64,000 bases of DNA from Angustibacter luteus (GTDB lineage: Bacteria > Actinomycetota > Actinomycetes > Actinomycetales > Angustibacteraceae): positions 728,447 to 792,446 of the forward strand of contig NZ_BAABFP010000005.1 in NCBI RefSeq assembly GCF_039541115.1, read 5' to 3'. The notes under the pieces are model-generated. The model was not told the DNA's origin. It searched no databases and saw only the letters and a list, made by a program, of their open reading frames with translations. Below, piece after piece: positions 33,909-42,514 of this stretch (positions are counted from its first letter, which is position 1; each line of letters begins with the position of its first letter). A program made the translations under genes and the position numbers.

Positions 33909-34673
33909 ATGGGTGCACTGGACGGACGCGTGGCACTGGTCACCGGGGCGGCACGAGGTATCGGCGCCGCAACGGCACGTCGACTGGCGGCGGACGGCGC
34001 GAAGGTCGCCCTGCTGGACCTCGACGAGTCGGCTGCAGCCGCCACCGCCAAGGACATTGCGTCGGAGGTCTCCGCGGACGCGATCGGGGTCGGTGCGGAC
34101 GTGCGGGACCCCGAGGCGGTCCAGCGCGCGGTCGACACGGTCGTCGAGCGACTGGGGGGTCTGCACATCCTGGTCAACAACGCCGGCGTGACCAGGGACA
34201 ACCTGCTGTTCAAGCTCAGCGAGGAGGACTGGGACACCGTCATCGGCGTGCACCTGAAGGGCGCGTACCTGATGAGCAAGGCCGCTCAGCAGCACTTCGT
34301 GGCGCAGAAGCACGGCCGGATCGTGAACCTGTCGAGCGTCTCGGCGCTGGGCAACCGGGGTCAGGCCAACTACTCGGCGGCGAAGATGGGCCTGCAGGGG
34401 TTCACCCGCACCCTCGCGATCGAGCTCGGCCCGTTCGGGGTGACGGTGAACGCGGTGGCACCCGGCTTCGTGGTCACCGAGATGACCGATGCGACTGCGG
34501 CCCGGTTGGGCATCACCCCGGACCAGCTGCGGGAGGTGAGCGCGCAGGCGGCGCCGGTGCGGCGGGTGGGGTACCCCGATGACATCGCGAACGCCATCGC
34601 GTTCTTCGCCAGTGACGCCGCGTCGTTCGTCACCGGGCAGACGCTGTACGTCGACGGAGGCGCCAAGCTCTGA
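33909..34673 (+). CDS. fabG: 3-oxoacyl-ACP reductase (FabG type)
   Basis: A 254-aa classical short-chain dehydrogenase that reduces 3-oxoacyl-ACP with NADPH in fatty acid elongation. The cofactor motif VTGAARGIGAATARRLA is at about residues 12-28, NNAGVTRDNLLF at about 92, catalytic Ser in LSSVSALGNRGQANYSAAK with Tyr and Lys at about 158 and 162, and the C-terminal FVTGQTLYVDGG is typical of FabG. The phrase NNAGVTRDNLLFKLSEEDW is especially characteristic. GAGGGAG lies before ATG 33909. Fatty-acid genes in cluster are absent here, so this is likely one of several FabG paralogues rather than the housekeeping one. Confidence 0.92.
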   Translation: MGALDGRVALVTGAARGIGAATARRLAADGAKVALLDLDESAAAATAKDIASEVSADAIGVGADVRDPEAVQRAVDTVVERLGGLHILVNNAGVTRDNLLFKLSEEDWDTVIGVHLKGAYLMSKAAQQHFVAQKHGRIVNLSSVSALGNRGQANYSAAKMGLQGFTRTLAIELGPFGVTVNAVAPGFVVTEMTDATAARLGITPDQLREVSAQAAPVRRVGYPDDIANAIAFFASDAASFVTGQTLYVDGGAKL

Positions 34674-34674
34674 C

Positions 34675-35724
34675 CTACGGACGCAGGGTCTCGTCCCGGG
34701 TGAGGCCCTGCTGGCGCAGCGACTCCACGATCCCGTGGCCGTTGGACGCCTGCACCCAGGGCACGTCGGCTGTCGTCGCGGAGACGCGCTGACCCACCCG
34801 GGGTGTCGGCGTCCCGTGCGTGAGGACCTGCTCGGTGAGGCCGAGCTGGCGGATGGCGACCAGGCGGATGTGGTCGGGCCGCGCCCAGGCGAGCTCCTCG
34901 TACAGGGCGGGGTCGTGCTGGCCGTCGTCGCCGACCAGCACCCAACGCATCTGTGGGAACTCGTCGACGAGCCGGCGCAGGGTCCGGCGCTTGTGGTCCT
35001 GCCCGGACCGGAACCAGCCGTCGGGGGTCGGACCCCAGTCGGTCAGCAGCAGCGGTCCGTCCGGGAACCCGCGCCGCCGCAGGAAGCGTTGCAGCGCAGG
35101 GGCCAGGTTCCAGGCACCGGTCGAGACGTAGACCACGAAGGCTCCGGGGTGGTGCCGGGTGAGGGTGCGGTACAGCTCGGCCATCCCGGGGACCGGCCGC
35201 CGCGACTCCTCGTGCCGGACGAAGGTGTTCCAGAAGGCCAGGAACGGTCGCGGCAGCGCGGTCACCAGGACCGTGTCGTCGATGTCGCTGATGATCCCGA
35301 GCCGCTCGTCCGTCCCGACGATGCGGATGGGCGCCTCCGCCACACCTGCTCCGCTGATCCGCATCTCGGCCGTGGTCCAGCCCGGTTCGAGCGCGACCTC
35401 GACCACGACGTCGATGTACCCGCCGCGGCCGGACTCGACGACCTGCCGCCGTCCGCCGACGTCCACGACGACCGGCACCCCGCCCAGCTTGGCGCTGACG
35501 AAGTGCCGCCAACCGCGGACCGCCACGTCGCTGCGCTGGCCCACCCCGGGCGGGGACAGGAGCACCCGGCCGAGCACGCGGGCGTTGGACGGCGTGCCGT
35601 AGCCGACGTAGGGGATGACCCGGGGACGCCAGCCGCGACGGAACAGGAGCCGGGCGAGAGCCCGCTCGAACGCGTCCTCGGTGCGGGCCGCACGGTGCAT
35701 CTGCTCGTCCGCTGGCGTGCTCAC
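34675..35724 (-). CDS. App1-family phosphatidate phosphatase-like protein (DUF2183)
   Basis: A 349-aa protein with the catalytic domain of the yeast App1 phosphatidate phosphatase, a HAD-superfamily phosphatase. The nucleophile motif is ISDIDDTVLVT (DxDxT, about residue 150), and a GDDGQHDPALYEEL motif with two aspartates follows near 275. HKRRTLRRLV supplies the conserved lysine. The N-terminal 130 residues form a beta-rich domain (PRVIPYVGYGTPSNARVLGRVLL) usual in bacterial members. It may remove phosphate from phosphatidic acid or related lipids. GTG 35724 has TAGAGT ending 6 nt upstream. It converges on fabG, with a single base between the two stop codons. Confidence 0.88.
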   Translation of the reverse strand: MSTPADEQMHRAARTEDAFERALARLLFRRGWRPRVIPYVGYGTPSNARVLGRVLLSPPGVGQRSDVAVRGWRHFVSAKLGGVPVVVDVGGRRQVVESGRGGYIDVVVEVALEPGWTTAEMRISGAGVAEAPIRIVGTDERLGIISDIDDTVLVTALPRPFLAFWNTFVRHEESRRPVPGMAELYRTLTRHHPGAFVVYVSTGAWNLAPALQRFLRRRGFPDGPLLLTDWGPTPDGWFRSGQDHKRRTLRRLVDEFPQMRWVLVGDDGQHDPALYEELAWARPDHIRLVAIRQLGLTEQVLTHGTPTPRVGQRVSATTADVPWVQASNGHGIVESLRQQGLTRDETLRP

Positions 35725-35786
35725 GGCCCCACTCTAGAAGGGTCGCCGGGCGCGCACCGGGGAAGGACGGCCCGTACGGTGAGGCG

Positions 35787-36416
35787 GTGAGCGAGCGACT
35801 CGAGCTGGACGTGGCGGACCTGGACCGGTGGGCCACCTACCCGTGGCTGACGGCGGTGGTGGTCCCCCGGCCGATCGCCTGGGTGTCCACCCGGTCGGCC
35901 GCCGGGGTGACCAACCTGGCGCCGCACTCCTTCTTCACGGTCGCGTCCGCGGAACCACCGGTGGTCTCGTTCACGTCGGTACGCACCAAGGACTCGCTCA
36001 CCAACATCCGTGAGACCGGGGAGTTCGTCGTGAACTTCGCCCCGCGGACCCTGGCCGAGCAGGTCAACCGGACCGGCACGGACTTCCCGCCGGACGTCGA
36101 CGAGCTGGCGGCCGCCGGCCTCACCGCCGAGTCGAGCCGGTTGGTTCGACCCGTCCGGGTGGCCGAGTCGCCCGTGTCGCTGGAGTGCGTCTTGGCCGGC
36201 GAGCACTCGTTCCGCGACGAGCGGGACCACGGCAGCACCGTCGTGTTCGGGCGCGTCGTGCACCTGTCCGTGTCGCGTGAGGTGCTGGCCGCGGACGGCC
36301 TGCCCGACGTGCGCGCGCTGCACCCGGCCAGCCGGCTCGGTCGTGACCAGTGGGGAGCCCTGGGTGAGGTCTTCGAGCTGGCCCGCGAGCCGTACCACGA
36401 ACCGGCCGAGAGGTGA
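35787..36416 (+). CDS. Flavin reductase family protein (FMN-binding split barrel)
   Basis: A 209-aa FMN-binding protein of the flavin reductase-like split-barrel family, which reduces flavins with NAD(P)H or serves as an FMN protein. Family features are the N-terminal TAVVVPRPIAWVSTRSAAGVTNLAPHSFF, the PVVSFTSVRTKDSLTNIRETG region that contacts FMN, and EFVVNFAPRTLAEQVNRTG. The rest is beta-rich without membrane segments. GTG 35787 has TACGGT ending 6 nt upstream and no Shine-Dalgarno sequence, so it is likely leaderless. The divergent App1 gene starts 62 bp away, and the M23-like gene begins 41 bp downstream; no functional partner such as an oxygenase is adjacent. Confidence 0.88.
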   Translation: MSERLELDVADLDRWATYPWLTAVVVPRPIAWVSTRSAAGVTNLAPHSFFTVASAEPPVVSFTSVRTKDSLTNIRETGEFVVNFAPRTLAEQVNRTGTDFPPDVDELAAAGLTAESSRLVRPVRVAESPVSLECVLAGEHSFRDERDHGSTVVFGRVVHLSVSREVLAADGLPDVRALHPASRLGRDQWGALGEVFELAREPYHEPAER

Positions 36417-36457
36417 CCCGTGCTCAAGCCGACGGCCCGCCGTGCCGACAACTCAGC

Positions 36458-37750
36458 ATGAGTTCTGCACTGCGCCATGCCCTGCGCGTTGGCCTGCGCC
36501 CTGGCCTGCTGCTGCTCGCCCTCGTCGGCGTGCTGGCGGGGCTGCAGTCCGCCACCACCACCGCGACGGCGACCGCGACGGCGTCGTCCTCGGCCGCCAC
36601 GTCGGCCGCGGCTCCCAGCGCGCTGCACCCCTACAGCGACCCGACGGTGTTCCCGCTGCGCAAGCCGGCCTCGGTGTCCTGCGTGCTGTCGAACTGCCCT
36701 GGGCCGTACCACGGCCACTGGGCCATCGACTTCGGCGGCACCAAGGGTGACCCCGTGCACGCGGCCGGCGCCGGCGTGTTCCACGTCGGCGCGATCGACC
36801 GGTCCTGCCCGGACGCGGGCGTGACGGCCGGCACCTGGGCCTGGGTGGACCACGGTGCCGCCGGAGTCACGCGGTACAACCACCTGGACTCGATCGTGGC
36901 GAAGGACGGTGCGCTCGTCACCCCCGACACCGTGATCGGCACCATGGGGAACTGGGGCAACACCAAGCCCTGCCGGGTCAGCTACCTGCACCTGGAGTTC
37001 CGCGCGGAGCGGCTCAGCGGACCGTTCCGACCGATCCCGTCGATGAACGCCTGCCTGTCGGGCGTGCCGGTCGCCTTCCCGTCCGAGTTCGGGTACTCGT
37101 CCTGGAACTCCATCCCGGTGGACCAGGTCCACACACCAGCGGTGACCAGTGACTGCCTGGCGCCGGCGGCGACCCCGAACCGGCCCACGCTGAGTGCGCA
37201 GCGGGGTTCCCGGTCAGTGCTGGTGGTCCCCTCGGCGCGCCCGGCGGGGGTCGGGCTCGTGCGGATCAAGGCGGAGATGTACCACCCGAGCCTGCACGCG
37301 TACACGCTGCTCAAGTACCGGGACCTGCCGCCCACCCAGCGCGCGACGACGTTCGGTGGCCTGCTGGACGGGCGGACCTACCGGTTCAGCGCGGCGTACC
37401 ACAACGCCTCGGGATGGAGTGCCTGGTCGACGACGCACTCCGCCATTCCCGCTTCGGTGCCGACCACCCCGCGGTACCGCGGTCTGTCGGCATCGAGCAC
37501 CACGGTGAGCCACCTCTGGTACCGCAGCACCAGCCTGGGCACCTCGGCCGCCACCTACCAGGCAGCTCGGCGCTGCACGGTCGGCGGCACGTTGCGCCCG
37601 TGGTCGTACGCGACCGTGCCGACGCCTGCCATCAGCTACCAGTGGCGCAACCTGCCCCGCGGCACCGTCTGCCAGGTCACCGTGCGCGCGCACAACCCGG
37701 TCGGGTGGAGCGGCTGGTCCCCCCGGCACTCGATCCGCACCAAGCGCTGA
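36458..37750 (+). CDS. Secreted M23-like (LytM) protein with fibronectin type III-like repeats
   Basis: A 430-aa exported protein. A signal peptide occupies about residues 1-45 (LLLLALVGVLAGLQS core), followed by an Ala/Thr-rich linker. Residues about 70-210 resemble an M23/LytM fold: HGHWAIDFGG supplies the HxxxD pair, TRYNHLDS a second His segment and VSYLHLEFR the final H-x-E where M23 enzymes usually have HxH, so activity is uncertain. The C-terminal half contains two beta-sandwich repeats that end in SGWSAWST and VGWSGWSP, like fibronectin type III modules. It is likely to act on or bind the cell wall. ATG 36458 is chosen for the signal peptide. A strong hairpin follows the stop. Confidence 0.8.
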   Translation: MSSALRHALRVGLRPGLLLLALVGVLAGLQSATTTATATATASSSAATSAAAPSALHPYSDPTVFPLRKPASVSCVLSNCPGPYHGHWAIDFGGTKGDPVHAAGAGVFHVGAIDRSCPDAGVTAGTWAWVDHGAAGVTRYNHLDSIVAKDGALVTPDTVIGTMGNWGNTKPCRVSYLHLEFRAERLSGPFRPIPSMNACLSGVPVAFPSEFGYSSWNSIPVDQVHTPAVTSDCLAPAATPNRPTLSAQRGSRSVLVVPSARPAGVGLVRIKAEMYHPSLHAYTLLKYRDLPPTQRATTFGGLLDGRTYRFSAAYHNASGWSAWSTTHSAIPASVPTTPRYRGLSASSTTVSHLWYRSTSLGTSAATYQAARRCTVGGTLRPWSYATVPTPAISYQWRNLPRGTVCQVTVRAHNPVGWSGWSPRHSIRTKR

Positions 37751-37768
37751 ACCGGACCGCGGGAACGC

Positions 37769-37803
37769 CGACGCCGGACGACGCGGTGCGTCGTCCGGCG
37801 TCG
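37769..37803. terminator. 16-bp hairpin terminator
   Basis: Bases 37769-37784 (CGACGCCGGACGACGC) pair perfectly with 37788-37803 around a GGT loop, 18 bp beyond the M23-like stop and 30 bp beyond the stop of the convergent small gene. It probably works for both transcripts. Confidence 0.75.
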
Positions 37804-37833
37804 GGTCGTGCCGAGCCTCGGTGCTGAGGCCCG

Positions 37834-37971
37834 TCAGGCGATCTTGAGGAGCGCGAGCTCGTCGTCGTACTCGGCGGCCAGTCGCTGGATCAGGGCGGTG
37901 TCGTCGTCGGCCACAGCCTGGTTGACCCGCTCGATGAACGTGATCTCGAGGGCAGTCTTGGTGCTGGACAT
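37834..37971 (-). CDS. Small acidic helical protein, 45 aa
   Basis: A 45-residue protein (MSSTKTALEITFIERVNQAV, then ADDDTALIQRLAAEYDDELALL). It is almost entirely predicted helix and acidic, with no membrane segment. AAGGGG lies 8-9 nt before ATG 37971. A longer version starting at ATG 38013 is in frame but would have a low-complexity extension. Small proteins of this look occur in actinomycete genomes without known function. It lies between the M23-like gene and the nagB end; a shared hairpin at 37769-37803 terminates it. Its promoter must lie in the 165 bp before nagB's stop, which holds no other gene. Confidence 0.6.
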   Translation of the reverse strand: MSSTKTALEITFIERVNQAVADDDTALIQRLAAEYDDELALLKIA

Positions 37972-38136
37972 GGGATCGTCCCCTTCTGGTGGGGCCCCGT
38001 CGTCGCCGGACATCGTCGTCGTGATCAGCGCCTCGTGCGCTACGGCAGGACTGGTGGCCCACGACCCAGCGTACGGGCCGTCACCACGGCGGGGCGTGGA
38101 AGACAACGGTGTCAGACGGTGAGTCGCCTCACACGC

Positions 38137-38919
38137 TCAGATTCCTTGCCAGTCGGGCTTTCCGTCCCAGACCTGCTCGTAGTACCCGCGCAGGGTGAGC
38201 AGGCCGGCCGCCTCCGGGTCGAGCAGCACTGTGACGTGCGGGTGCAGCTGCAGCACGGACGCCGGGCAGGAGGCGCTCACCGGACCCTCCACCATCGCTG
38301 CGACGGCGGCTGCCTTGGCCGCCCCCGAAGCCAGCAGCACCAGGTGCCGAGCCTCGCTGATGGTGCCCAGGCCCTGGGTGATCACGTGGTGCGGCACGTC
38401 GTCGACGCGGTCGAAGAACCTGGCGTTGTCCTGCCGGGTCTGCGCGGTCAAGGTCTTCACCCGCGTGCGCGAGGCGAGCGAGGAACCGGGCTCGTTGAAC
38501 GCCAGGTGCCCGTCGGTGCCGATCCCGAGCAGCTGCAGGTCCACTCCCCCGGCGGCGGCGATGGCCTGCTCGTACTGCCCGCACGCGGCCGGGACGTCGT
38601 CCGTGTCACCGTTGGGCCCGTGCACGGCCCCGTCCGCGAAGTCGACCCGGCCCACCAGCTCGCGGTCGATGACCTGGCGGTAGGCCTCGGGGTGCCCCGC
38701 CGGCAGCCCGACGTACTCGTCGAGCGTGAACGCGCGCGCCGCGGCGAACGACACCTGGCCCGCCTGGTGCGCGTCCACCAGCGCGTCGTACACGGGCAGC
38801 GGACTCGACCCGGTGGCCAGGCCGAGCACCGCAGAAGGCTTGCGGCGCAACAGGTCCGTGATCGCCGCGGCGGCGAGCCCGGCCCGGGCGGCCGTTGTCG
38901 GCAGGATGACGACCTCCAC
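38137..38919 (-). CDS. nagB: Glucosamine-6-phosphate deaminase
   Basis: Converts glucosamine-6-phosphate to fructose-6-phosphate and ammonia, the last step of the GlcNAc route encoded here. The 260-aa protein has the phosphate-binding LATGSSPLPVYDAL (about residues 34-47), the catalytic Asp in FTLDEYVGLP (near 66), and GIGTDGHLAFNEPGSSL (near 132-148) with the acid/base Asp and His. The allosteric lid residues seen in the hexameric E. coli enzyme are not evident in the shorter C-terminus. It begins 2 nt after the nagA stop and is the last gene of the operon; 165 bp follow before the small gene, without an obvious terminator hairpin. Confidence 0.95.
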   Translation of the reverse strand: MEVVILPTTAARAGLAAAAITDLLRRKPSAVLGLATGSSPLPVYDALVDAHQAGQVSFAAARAFTLDEYVGLPAGHPEAYRQVIDRELVGRVDFADGAVHGPNGDTDDVPAACGQYEQAIAAAGGVDLQLLGIGTDGHLAFNEPGSSLASRTRVKTLTAQTRQDNARFFDRVDDVPHHVITQGLGTISEARHLVLLASGAAKAAAVAAMVEGPVSASCPASVLQLHPHVTVLLDPEAAGLLTLRGYYEQVWDGKPDWQGI

Positions 38920-38921
38920 GG

Positions 38922-40070
38922 TCAGACCACCTCCACGCCGTCGGTCAGGACTCGGCCGACCTCCAGTGCGTCGTCCAGCACGACGAGGTCCGCAGGGTCG
39001 CCGGGCCGCAGCCGACCCAGCTCAACTCCTCGCTGCTCGCAGCCCAGCAGGCGCGCCGGTCCGGTGGTCGCGGCCCGGATCGCGGTGAGCTCGTCGGCGC
39101 CGACCCGGACGGCCTCGCGGATCGACCCAGCCAACGTCGTGATGCTGCCGGCGATCACCCCGTCCGCGTCCCGGGCCACTCCCGCCCGCACGGTCACGGT
39201 GCGTCCGCCCAGCTCGTAGTCCCCGTCACCCTGACCCGCTGCGGCCATCGCGTCGGTCACCAGGATCCAGCCACCGCAGGCGGCTGCCAGTGCCACCCGC
39301 AACGTCTCGTCGGCCAGGTGCACGCCGTCGCAGATCAGCTGGACGACGACGTCCGGGCGGCTCAGCGCAGCACCGGCCAGGCCGGGCTCACGGGCGGCCA
39401 ACGGGGCCATCGCGTTGAAGAGGTGGGTCACGGTGCGGGCGCCGGCGTCGAACGCCGCGTGGGCGTCGGCCGCACTGCAGGCGCTGTGCCCCAACGAGAC
39501 CAGCAGACCGTGCGCGGCCGCCCAGCGGACCACGTCGACGGCATCCGGCAGGTCGGGCGCGAGGGTGAGCCCCACCACCGCGGACTCCCCCACCAGGGCA
39601 CGCAGCTCGTCCACCGCGGGCGCGCGGAGGTGCTCGGGCGCGTGCACCCCGGCCCGCTGCGGTGAGAGGAACGGCCCCTCGAGAGCGGCGCCGAGCAGTC
39701 GTGCCGTCGCCGGAGCGTCCGGCCGCTGCCTCGGGGTCGCGGCCTCGCCCCGGGCCCGGACGTCCACGTGCCGCAGGGCCGCGGCAGTGCGCTCCGGTGC
39801 GGCCGTGACGAGGTTCGCCACGAACGCGGTGACGCCGTCGCGAGCCAGCGCCTGAGCGGCGCGCGCCCAGCCGTCCTCGTCGGCGTCCAGCAGGTCCACG
39901 CCGCCGTACCCGTTGACCTGCAGGTCGACCAACCCGGGAACCGCGGTGCCGGTGGCCGCCGGCGGCAGACCGACGGCAGTCACCCGGCCGTCCGTCACCT
40001 CGACGTCACCGGGCACCAGGACGTCGTCCACGACGGCGCGCGCGACGCCCAGCCGGCGGGCGCCGCTCAC
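38922..40070 (-). CDS. nagA: N-acetylglucosamine-6-phosphate deacetylase
   Basis: Removes the acetyl group from GlcNAc-6-phosphate. The 382-aa amidohydrolase starts VSGARRLGVARAVV and has the family signature VPGLVDLQVNGYGGVD, the metal-binding LEGPFLSP glutamate, the histidines in SLGHSACSA and TVTHLFNAM, and the catalytic Asp in LVTDAMAAAG. The end (GRLRPGDPADLVVLDD) is typical. GTG 40070 is chosen: AGGAGG lies six nt upstream and its GTGA overlaps the stop of the kinase gene. A frame that continues upstream to 41600 is spurious because it runs across the kinase and hexosaminidase genes. nagB follows 2 nt after its stop. Confidence 0.95.
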   Translation of the reverse strand: MSGARRLGVARAVVDDVLVPGDVEVTDGRVTAVGLPPAATGTAVPGLVDLQVNGYGGVDLLDADEDGWARAAQALARDGVTAFVANLVTAAPERTAAALRHVDVRARGEAATPRQRPDAPATARLLGAALEGPFLSPQRAGVHAPEHLRAPAVDELRALVGESAVVGLTLAPDLPDAVDVVRWAAAHGLLVSLGHSACSAADAHAAFDAGARTVTHLFNAMAPLAAREPGLAGAALSRPDVVVQLICDGVHLADETLRVALAAACGGWILVTDAMAAAGQGDGDYELGGRTVTVRAGVARDADGVIAGSITTLAGSIREAVRVGADELTAIRAATTGPARLLGCEQRGVELGRLRPGDPADLVVLDDALEVGRVLTDGVEVV

Positions 40071-41074
40071 GACACCTCCTGGGCCGTCGTCTCCGACACG
40101 GCGACCGACGAGGCGGCGACCGCGGAACCGGCGACGGGGGGCGAGACCAGGCTCTCGCGGGCCAGCACCGCCGCCCCGACCGCAGCCACCGGCGACTGCG
40201 TGGGCAGCAGCGACACCCGCTCCGACAGGCGCATCGCGGCGAGCAGGGGCGACTGCTTCTCGGCGGCCACGAGCTCGCGGCGCACGGCCGCCAGCAACGG
40301 CTGACCCACCTCGGTCACCCCACCGGCCAGCAGCACGCTCTCGACGTCCCAGGCCAGGACGAGCAACCGGACCGCGGCGGCGACACCACCACCAAATGTC
40401 CGGACCGCCTCGACGGCCTGCGCGTTCCCGGCGGCCGCTGCCGACCACACCGACCCGCCGCTGGCCGCGGGTGTGCCGGTGGCACGCCAGGCCGCGGACA
40501 GCGCAGAGCCCGACGCCACCGTCTCGAGGCAGCCGCGCTGCCCGCAGGAGCACCAGGCGCCGGCCGGGTCCACCGGGATGTGCCCGATCTCCCCCGCCGC
40601 CCCCCGCGACCCGCGGTGCAGCTGGCCGTCCACCACGATGCCGGCCGCGAGGCCGGTGCCGATGCTGAGCACGGCCAGGTCGGCGTGCGCCGAGCCGGCC
40701 AGCCGGTGCGCGCCGACCGCAACCGCGTTCACGTCGTTCTCGACGGCCACGGGTACGGCCAGCCGGTGCTCCAGCGCCGCGGCGAGGTGCACCGGGTCGG
40801 CGCCGAGGTCGAGGTTGACCGCGTGCGAGACCGAGCCGTTGGTCGGGTGCACCAGGCCCGGGATGCCGACGCCGACGCCGCGCAGCTGGGACGGCGCGGT
40901 GCCGGCCATGGCAGCGGCCTGGCGCACCGCCTCGACGGCGGTCGTGACGACGCCCTCGGCGCCGCGCCGGGTGGGCAGCCGGACCTGCCCGACCACCCGG
41001 TTCGCGGCGTCCACGACCACCGCGAGCGCCTTGGATCCCCCGATGTCGACCCCGGCGTAGAGGTCTGCGGTCAC
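40067..41074 (-). CDS. ROK-family sugar kinase, probable N-acetylglucosamine kinase
   Basis: Phosphorylates cytoplasmic N-acetylglucosamine at O6 with ATP, needed because import is by ABC transport rather than a phosphotransferase system. The 335-aa protein has the ATP loop VDIGGSKALAVVVD, the ENDVNAVAVGAH segment with the catalytic Asp, GTGLAAGIVVDG, and the ROK zinc motif CSCGQRGCLE after GEIGHIPVD. The C-terminal tail after about residue 300 is Ala/Ser/Val-rich. GTG 41074 overlaps the stop of the hexosaminidase gene by four bases, and its own stop overlaps nagA, so translation is coupled. There is no N-terminal DNA-binding domain, unlike the ROK repressor at the head of the operon. Confidence 0.9.
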   Translation of the reverse strand: MTADLYAGVDIGGSKALAVVVDAANRVVGQVRLPTRRGAEGVVTTAVEAVRQAAAMAGTAPSQLRGVGVGIPGLVHPTNGSVSHAVNLDLGADPVHLAAALEHRLAVPVAVENDVNAVAVGAHRLAGSAHADLAVLSIGTGLAAGIVVDGQLHRGSRGAAGEIGHIPVDPAGAWCSCGQRGCLETVASGSALSAAWRATGTPAASGGSVWSAAAAGNAQAVEAVRTFGGGVAAAVRLLVLAWDVESVLLAGGVTEVGQPLLAAVRRELVAAEKQSPLLAAMRLSERVSLLPTQSPVAAVGAAVLARESLVSPPVAGSAVAASSVAVSETTAQEVS

Positions 41075-42513
41075 GGAGCGACCCCCGCGAGCAGCTCGTC
41101 GAGCGCAGCCGAGCTGGCCGCGCTCGCACCCCAGGTGCGCAACCGGCCCTGCTCGCTGGGGTCCTGCGCCGGCCAGCCCATCTCGACCACGACGGCGTCC
41201 GGTCGGCGGCGCAGGACCTGCTCGATGACCTGCTCGGCCCAGGCGTGCCGGTGCCCGTCGCGGACCAGGACCACGACCGGCTCGGGGCCGAGGTCGTGCC
41301 ACGGCTCGTCGCCGCGGACGACGTCGCGGACCGGCGTCCCGCCCAGGACCAGGCCCGCGGCGGGTAGCCCCCAGGGGGCGTGCCCGACCGCCTCGTTCGT
41401 GCCGGTGACCAAGCGCAGGACCTGCGCACCGCGCAGCGAGCGGTCGAGCCCCAGCGCGCCGTCGACGGCCTCGAGGGCCGCCCGCCGGCTCGCCTCGGGC
41501 TGCGGAGCGGAAGTCGACGCCGCCCGCAGCGCGGCCACCTGCTCGACCGCCCGGTCCACCCGCCCGGCCGCCTCGACGAGCCGCTCGCGGGGCAGGTCAC
41601 CCGCGTCCACGGCAGCGACGATCGCGTCCTGCACGTCCTGGACCCGCTCGTCGGTGAAGGACGAGCCGAGGCAGAGCAGGTCGACGCCGGCCTTCAGCGC
41701 GAGCACCGCGGCAGCGGGGATGCCCCGACCACCGCTCGCGCCGACCATGTCGAGCGCATCGCTGACCAGCAACCCGTCGAAGCCGAGCTCGTCGCGGAGC
41801 AGCCGGGTCGCGGCGGCGCTGAACGTCGCGGGGACGTCTGGCTCGACGGCCGGCAGCACGACGTGCGAGGTCATCACGGCCAGCGCACCGGCCCGGATGC
41901 CGCTGGCGAACGGGGCGAGCTCGCGGGCGCGCAGGACCGACATGGGCTGGTCGACCGTGGGCAGCGCCAGGTGCGAGTCGGCGGTGGTGTCGCCGTGCCC
42001 GGGGAAGTGCTTCAGGCAGGCCCCCGACCCGGCGCTCTGCACGCCCTCGACCCAGGCTGCGACGTGCCGTCCGACCAGGACGGGGTCCGCGCCGAAGCTG
42101 CGCACGCCGATGACCGGGTTGTCCGGGGTCGAGTTCACGTCGGCGACAGGACCGAGGTCGAGGTCGACGCCGTGCTCGAGCAGCTGCGTGCCGACGTCCG
42201 CGGCCACCGCGCGGGTGAGGTCGACGTCGTCCACCCGGCCGAGCACGGCGTGCCCGGCGTGCGGGCTGCCCTCGAGGTAGTAGAGCCGGGTGACGTCGCC
42301 GCCCTCCTCGTCCAGCGAGGTGATCGCGCGCGGGTTCGCCTCGTGCACCGCGCGGTTCAGCGCGGCGATCTGCGGGCGGTCCACGATGTTGGTGCCGTAC
42401 AGGCAGATCCCACCGAGGCCCTGCTCGAGCCGCCGCCGCGCCCAGCCGGGCAGCGTCGGACCGTCGAACGAGGCCAGCAGGACCCGGGCCGCGATCCCTC
42501 TCACGTCGTCCAC
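41071..42513 (-). CDS. Glycoside hydrolase family 3 beta-N-acetylhexosaminidase
   Basis: Splits beta-linked N-acetylglucosamine from chitooligosaccharides or muropeptides inside the cell. The 480-aa protein carries the GH3 NagZ-type motif ACLKHFPGHGDTTADSH, whose His-Asp dyad acts as acid/base, and the nucleophile Asp in LVSDALDM. The N-terminal part (ALNRAVHEANPRAITSLDEEGGDVTRL) is typical. After about residue 330 there is a second, C-terminal GH3-type domain, longer than E. coli NagZ. There is no signal peptide, so it acts on imported oligomers. GTG 42513 lies 1 nt after the upstream permease stop region and the stop overlaps the kinase start. Confidence 0.93.
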   Translation of the reverse strand: MDDVRGIAARVLLASFDGPTLPGWARRRLEQGLGGICLYGTNIVDRPQIAALNRAVHEANPRAITSLDEEGGDVTRLYYLEGSPHAGHAVLGRVDDVDLTRAVAADVGTQLLEHGVDLDLGPVADVNSTPDNPVIGVRSFGADPVLVGRHVAAWVEGVQSAGSGACLKHFPGHGDTTADSHLALPTVDQPMSVLRARELAPFASGIRAGALAVMTSHVVLPAVEPDVPATFSAAATRLLRDELGFDGLLVSDALDMVGASGGRGIPAAAVLALKAGVDLLCLGSSFTDERVQDVQDAIVAAVDAGDLPRERLVEAAGRVDRAVEQVAALRAASTSAPQPEASRRAALEAVDGALGLDRSLRGAQVLRLVTGTNEAVGHAPWGLPAAGLVLGGTPVRDVVRGDEPWHDLGPEPVVVLVRDGHRHAWAEQVIEQVLRRRPDAVVVEMGWPAQDPSEQGRLRTWGASAASSAALDELLAGVAP

Positions 42514-42514
42514 G

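Noticed and set aside
38922-41600. A single 892-codon open frame on the minus strand
   Set aside because: Only its 3' part (to 40070) encodes NagA; the rest is a shadow of the kinase and hexosaminidase genes, which have their own clear motifs in another frame.
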